Below are positions 1-6,500 of a stretch of 7,430 bases of DNA, one piece after another (position 1 is the stretch's first letter; each line of letters opens with the position of its first letter). The position numbers and the translations under genes were made by a program. The notes beneath the pieces were generated by a model. That model searched no databases and was not told the DNA's origin. It saw only the letters and a list, made by a program, of their open reading frames with translations. The stretch is from Muribaculaceae bacterium (GTDB taxonomy: Bacteria > Pseudomonadota > Alphaproteobacteria > Rs-D84): NCBI GenBank assembly GCA_023665245.1, contig JAMPEH010000110.1, positions 1-7,430 of the forward strand. Direction: 5' to 3'.

Positions 1-579
1 GGGATAGACGGTCAGATAGTACTCGTTGACCAGCTCGTAGCCGCTCTCCGCGTAGTGGATGGCCCGGAAGCGCAGGGTGGTGGTCGTCAGGTTGCCCTCA
101 GCGTCCCTCGGGAACTCGAAGGTCAGGTAGTTGGCGCTCCGGTTGGTGACGGTGTACCGGTTGCCCGCCTCGTCATACACCTCGATGTAGGTGTTGGCGC
201 TGGTGAGCTCGGCCACCGTGTACAGGGACGCGCCAGGCGCCATGGCGTAGGTGGTGGCGCTCTCAGGCAGCACGGAGGCGAACACGCTGAACTTGTCGCC
301 GGAGGCCGTGGCCCGGTAGTAGAACACATCACCGCGGAACATGGTGGTGAAGGTGCCGCTGTCGCCGTTGGTGTTGCTCTCGTCCAGCACGATGTTGCCC
401 AGCTGCGGCCCGGTGAGAGGCTTGTCGGTGTACTTGATCTCGCCCACCTTAGCGGTGCCGTCGATGACCTCCTGGTCGTCGCTCTTGTAGCGGATGGGCT
501 GGCCGGTACCCTTGTGGGTCAGGTTGCCGTTGACGTCGAACTGGTCCTCATCCACCTCGGGAGCTCTGGGCGCGTCACT
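1..579 (-). other. Protein region: last visible beta-rich segment (residues 2284-2476)
   Basis: A long segment with a Pro/Asp/Glu start (R-A-P-E-V-D-E-D), then I-R-Y-K-S, M-F-R-G-D-V-F-Y-Y-R-A-T-A and A-N-T-Y-I-E-V-Y-D. It ends in L-R-F-R-A-I-H-Y followed by N-E-Y-Y-L-T-V-Y-P at the window edge. That last strand resembles a repeat's closing strand, so the window may end close to a domain border. The middle does not fit the repeat pattern clearly. The protein continues past base 1. Confidence 0.4.
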
Positions 580-3500
580 GTGCATGACGTTGAGCACATA
601 GCTCACGTTCTGGACGGTGTAGCGAGCCTCCTCGCCGGTGTAAGGATCGGCGCTGGTACCCACGACGTAATCCACCCGGATGTCAAGGCGCTCCTCATAG
701 GTGGTCATGGGCAGCTCCACGGTATAGGTGGCATACTTGAACATACCCTGGGTCTCCACAGCGCCCTTCGTGGCCAGGTGGCCGTTGACGCGCACCGTGG
801 TATCCAGAACGTTCAGCGCCTTCTCCCGCTCCTCCGCACGGTAGGACAGGATGACGGGATCGCTCACCCGGGTCCGCACCGAGACGGTGTAGGTATCGCT
901 CTCGCCGCCCACGCCGGGCTTGGGCGAGAAGGCGGTGATGACGCTCTGGTGGCCCAGCGCGGTGCCGCTGACAGAAGCGGTGCCGGTGGTAACGCTGGTG
1001 TCGCCGGTCAGGGTCACGGACTGCATGATGTCGTAGACATAGTAGTCAGCCGGACGATCCGCGGGCGTGGCAGACTGGTTGAGGCCCCGGATGATGGTGA
1101 CCGTGTAGTTCTTCCGCGTGCCGGTCTTGGGATCGGTGACGGTGACCAAGGCCTGGGTATCGCCCTTCTTGGCCAGCTTCACGGTCCAGCCGTCCTTGCC
1201 CGCATCCTTGGCGTGACCGTTGATCTTGATCTCGCAGTCGGAATGGGCCGCGTTGGCGGTGAAGAACACGCTCTCGGCGGCATCCTCGTCGCCACTGACG
1301 TACAGGTAGTAGTTGTAGATGTTGAAGGCCACGCCAGTGGTGAAGCTCAGGGCGGTCTCGGTGCGGTTGCCGCCAGCATCGGCAGCGCTGAGCTGGGTAG
1401 CCGTCAGGGCCTTGAGCTCGACCTTGGTCTCCACAGCGGCCTGAGCCTCAGGCTCGCCGCCGTTCTCGTCCTCGGCCTCGCCTTCGCCGCCGGTCTCGTC
1501 CTCGTTTTCAATGACGATCTTCTCGCCATCGGCGATCTCGGTGATGATGCCGTTCTTGCTCATGCGGTGGATCACCACAGTGTAAACGCCGATGTAGTAG
1601 GGATAACCGCCATCGGGGATGGGCCGGGTGTCGTACAGGTAGACGCGGGCCACATTCTCGCCCACCTTCAGCACGAAGGTGTCCTTCGCCTTGCCGTCGA
1701 CGTCGGTCATCACGCTGACCAGCTTGCCGCCTACCAGCTTGGCCTTGGTCTCGGCTTCCTTCTTGCCGTCCACTTCCTTCACAGTGGCCAGGATGTCCAC
1801 ATCCACCTCATCCACATCATAGGGAACCGTGACGTGGTAGTTATAAATGCCGCCATCAAAGACGCTGGTGAGGGTGCCTTCGCTGACGCCCAGATACTCG
1901 AGCTCGGGCGGCAGGTAATCCTCGGCCAGACGGACCACATTGACGATGGTACGCACCCGCGTCTCGGTCCGGTTGCCGTCGGCGTCCATACCGTAGGCCA
2001 TGATCTCGATGTTGTTCTCGTTACCCACGGTGAGCGGGACCGCCAGCTTACGCCAGCCATCCAGGGTGGCACCGAGCTTGTCGTCCCGGTCGGTCACGTC
2101 GTCCACGTTGATGCTGGCGATGCGCAGCTCAGCGGCGTGCTCGGCCTGGGCCCAGAAGTAGAGCTCATCCACCTCGAAGGGCACGATCACGTTGTAGTAG
2201 TAGATGCTGTCGTCGAAGGCGGGCAGCAGGACCTGATCGTTCTCCTCCTTGCCCTCCAGGGTCTGGTTGACCCGCAGGCCGGTGATCACAGGCGTGGGCT
2301 GGCTGGGCACCTCGGTAGCCTCAGCGTCGCCGCGGTTGATGACCACGGTGTAGTACCGGCGCACGCCGTCGGGACCGGTGAGCATAACTTCCACGGTGTT
2401 ATCGCCCAGCATCAGATCCTGGACCAGGTACTCCTGACCGGAGCCAACGCTGCGGCCATTGACGTACACGTTGTGGTGCTGGCTCAGGCCCTTCTTGTCC
2501 AGATAGGTGGCGGTAATGGCCGAGATGTTGACCTCGGTGACCTCGTTGGGCACATTGACGTAGTAGAAGTTGGTCTCCTTCTCGAAGGTGGGATTGACGA
2601 TATACTCCTTGTCCACCTCGTGGGCGTCGGTCACCTTGATGGTGGTGGAGTCAGCCAGGGCGGGCACAGAGGCCATCTGGTCGGTGGTATCCCGCCAGAC
2701 GCTGATCCGGTACTCCTTCTTGGTGATCTTGCCGTTGTCAGCCTTGACTTCCACAGTAAAGAGGAAGTCGGTCAGGCCCTCGGGCAGGCCGGAGACCAGG
2801 TAGTCCCAAGTGTGGTTGTAGGTCACAGCCTCGTCCTTGGCCAGGGTGACGGTGTTGCTCGTGTTGCCCAGCTTGTAGACCACAGTGGTCGTGCCGTCGC
2901 CGTTCTTGGTCTCAGAGACCAGGTTGTCCCGGGCAATATTGCCCACACCGGGGATGTTGACCGTGAGGCTCAGCGGGTACTTGGCAGACTTGGTGCGGTC
3001 GCCCGTGATCGGGTCGATAGAGACCCACTCCAGGGTGACGGTGGCCCGAGTCTCCTCCTCAGGCCGCAGGGTGGGCCGGAACAGGATGGTGTCGCTGAGC
3101 TCGTACTCATAGACGTAACGGCCGTTGTCGTCCACGAGAGGCTTGCCGTCATCGCCCAGCGTCTTCACGGGCAGGCCCTTCTCATCCAGCACCAGGCGGT
3201 CAGAGTAGAGCGGGTAGCTGAGGAAGTAGTTGACCAGCTCGCTGTTCCACACGGGGGCCATGTGGCCGCCGGAGGTGTACTCCATCCAGATGATGTCGCC
3301 GGTGTCGGAGTAACGCTCGCTGTGGCTGCCATAGGTGTCCTTACCATAGCCGGTGGTGGGACCGTAGGTGACCTCGTAAGAGTTGGTGGGATAGGCCACA
3401 TAGAGCTCGACCTCGTAGGCCCGCTTCTGGGTGACCTCCTGGTTGCCGCTCTTGCGGATGGTCTTAACGGTGATGGTCACACGGTTCTCGCCGGGATGGA

Positions 3501-6500
3501 GGATGATGTCCTCGGCCTTCGCCAGCTCGTCGGCCTCCATCAGGTACTCGCCGCCCACGGTACGCACGCGCAGGTGGGTGATGTAGCTGCCGTTGTCCTG
3601 GCCGCGGGCAATGAGATCCGCCAGGGTCGTGCCCTCCTCCACGGCCACAAAGTAGTCGTAGGTGTCCTCGCGGAACAGAGGCACGGTGGGATCGCTCACC
3701 GCCAGGTTCTTCAGGTGGGTATCCGTCTCGCCAGCCAGGTCACGGTAGACAGCCAGGGAAGCGTAGAAGGTGTCGTGGCCGGTCTCGGTGTCCACCAGCT
3801 TGATGACGTACCAGTTGTCATTGCCGGAGTAGCTCAGCTCGTAGTTGCTGAACTGGCTGCCGTTCAGAGGCACCCAAGTGCAGTCGTGATCGTACTTGCT
3901 GTAGGTGGCCACGTCGGTAATGTAAGCCTGATAACCCTTATTGAGGACGTAAGGCAGCACGAACATGGACAGGGAGCCTTCCTGATCGATGACATTGGCA
4001 TAGTAGTTGCGGTCGCTGCTGTGGTCGGAGGCGGAACGCACCAGCTCCTGGCCATCCAGCTTCATGTCATCGAAGGGACTGAACTTCATCCGCTCTTCCA
4101 TCGTGAAGACGTTGGTGACCTTGCGCTCGTTCGCGCTGTTGCGGCTGAAGTGCATGTAGTACACCGTGTTGCCGCCGCGGTTCTCGTTGACGTAGCTGAC
4201 ATCCAGCTCGATGTCGAAGGTCTCGCCAGGCGAGAGCTCGGGCACGGTGACCGTGCCGCCGCCGGAGATGTCGATGGCGTCCTCGTTGACGGCCACGCCA
4301 TTGCGGAAGGCCTTGTAGCTCACCACGTAATCGGACTCGGGATCATAGGTGATGGGCTTGACGGTGATGTCGCCCTGCATCAGGTCGGGCGCCGCGAAGA
4401 AGTAGGTGGTCAGATCGGGATCGAACACGGGCGAGAAGTCATAGTACCTGTCCTCACCGTTGTACGGATGGATGATCTGAATGTCCATGAGCTTGGCGGC
4501 GTTGGTGTCGGGCTTGCGGCGGATGGTGACCTTGTAATCCTGGGTCTTCATGCCGTCCTCGGAGGTGACCCGGATACGCAGGTCGTTCCGGCCCACTTCC
4601 AGCTCCACGCCCCGCAGCTCGTTGCGGTAGACCACCTCAGTGCCGGGCGCCAGCTCGTATTCGGTGCCGTCCACAGTGGTCACGGTGGTGATGCCGGTGC
4701 CGCTATCGGTGACGATGCTCTTGATGGTCTCCTTCTCAAGAGTGATCTTGCCGCCGCTGGCCAGGATCAGGTCAGCCTTGGGATCCAGCTCGCCGGCAGT
4801 GCCGTCGGGCAGGGTCACGGTGGCGGTAGCGCCATCGCAGGGCAGGATGTCGGTGAAGTCGATGACCTTGACCACATTCTCCACGGTGATGGAGTACTTG
4901 GGATGGATGGGCAGCGCCTCGAACTCAGGCGAGAGGACAGCCTCCACCTTGGGCGCGGTGCTGGGATCGGCCGCGTTGGGATCAACGTGCTCGCCCTGGA
5001 GGTTGACCAGGTAAGCATCGCAGCGGTAGCGGTAGATGTGGAGCATGAACAGCCGGCCGGGATCCTCGGTATTGTAACGGCTGTCCTTCACCCGCACGGG
5101 GATCTCCATGTAGTTCTTGCCGGGAGCCAGCTCGAAGTCGAAGGCCATCTCGTTGGGATAGGGCTGCATGGAGAAGTTGTTGGTGCCGATCTCGTTGCCA
5201 GCAGCGTCAAACTTGTTGCTGTGGTCGCTGTTACGCCATTCCGTGCTGCCGATCTTCACCATCTGGAGGTTGTTCACATTGGACTTCATGGTGGTGACAC
5301 GGACACGCACGTGGTCGGTGTCGGCGGGCACGCCCACGACAAAGGCATCCACGCCGATGTCATCGGCCCAGACCTCGCCCAGCGTCCACTCGGCAGAGCG
5401 GGCGTTGTACTTATCCAGCGTGGTGGGCAGGAAGGTGCCCTCGTGGGTATCCACGGACATACGCACCATGTCGGGATCCACCTGGAGGATGGTCAGCCAG
5501 TAGACACGGTACTGCTCCACCGTGACCGTCCGGACATAGACGCTGGTCTCACCGGCCATCAGCTCGTAGTGCGTGGTGGTGTGGGTGACGATACCAGTGT
5601 TGTAGTCCAGACCATCCGCCGTGACCGTGGCGTCGTGGTTCTTCCAGGTCTCCACCGTGTCGGAGGTGGGAGGCGTGGGCAGCGTCACGTTGCTGGTGGT
5701 GGAGATGGCGGCCGCGACCTTGATCTGCACCCGGCTGGGATCGTTGGGATCGCTCACCAGGGTGGTGGTCTTCATCACGGCGGGCTCACCAGCCTTGACC
5801 GCGCTTTCATTGCCCACCGTGTAGCTCTTCTCGCTGGGGGCGACCTCGTTGATCATGAAGGTCTTGGCGTAGGCGCGCTCCACGGCCTGGGCACGGACCT
5901 CAGGCGTGCTGCCGGCGGCCACGTAAGCCAGGTAGGTACCGTCCGCCTTGCGGATGGCGTTGGAGCCGTCCACCTGGACCCACTCCAGAGACAGGTCGAT
6001 CTCGCGACGCTCAATGGTGATGAGATAGTCGCTGGTAGTGCCCTTCTCGCTGGTGACCCGGACGATGAAGTCGTTGGTGCCGGTCTCCAGCTCCACTTCC
6101 TTGGTCAGGTTCAGGTCGTTGCCCCGCAGCTGGGTCTCGCTGCCGTCCGCGTTCAGCTTGTACAGGGCCACACGGGCGCCGGTACCGTCGTGATCGTGGT
6201 TGATGAAGGCATAGAGGGTGGCCATGTTCACCGAGTGAGGCACTTCGTACTCATAGGTCCAGACGTAGTCAGCGTCACTGGTGGCCGGGTACTTCCGGTT
6301 GGGCTCATAGCCCTGGACGCCCATCTTCACGCCCCACTCAGGATGCTCGGGATCAATGGGCTTGAGGGTGCTGTCGTCCGAGAGCACGTGATAGATCATG
6401 TTGTACTTCACCTGGTGGCCGGTGGAGGGCACCGTGAGGTACACAGGGATGTTCAGATAATCGGTGTGCTCGTCGGTGGTGATGTCCATGATGCGGGTGC

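Noticed and set aside
1474..1503. The 30-base tandem repeat as a regulatory iteron or protein-binding site
   Set aside because: It has only two imperfect copies, in phase with the codons and inside an acidic low-complexity linker. A coding duplication explains it fully.
1779..2072. Minus-strand open frame of 97 codons in a different frame, with similar ones at 123-332, 2970-3152, 3165-3401, 3864-4055, 4086-4301 and 4815-5018
   Set aside because: All share one frame shifted against the giant gene and translate into Ser/Thr/Pro/Arg/Trp-rich low-complexity sequence, the usual shadow of GC-rich third positions. The giant frame is continuous through each of them.
3744..3760. Places where the repeat's closing strand departs from the consensus, considered as frameshift or pseudogene signs
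   Set aside because: The same frame continues into normal family motifs on both sides at every such point, and codon bias does not change, so divergence explains them without any break.
4640..5014. Plus-strand open frame of 124 codons starting with ATG
   Set aside because: It lies wholly antisense to the long minus-strand coding frame, has a low-complexity Ser/Val/Leu composition typical of the reverse complement of Glu/Asp/Thr-rich codons, and resembles no known family. The other plus-strand frames at 2570-2803, 2885-3112, 5168-5503 and 5621-5824 were rejected for the same reason.
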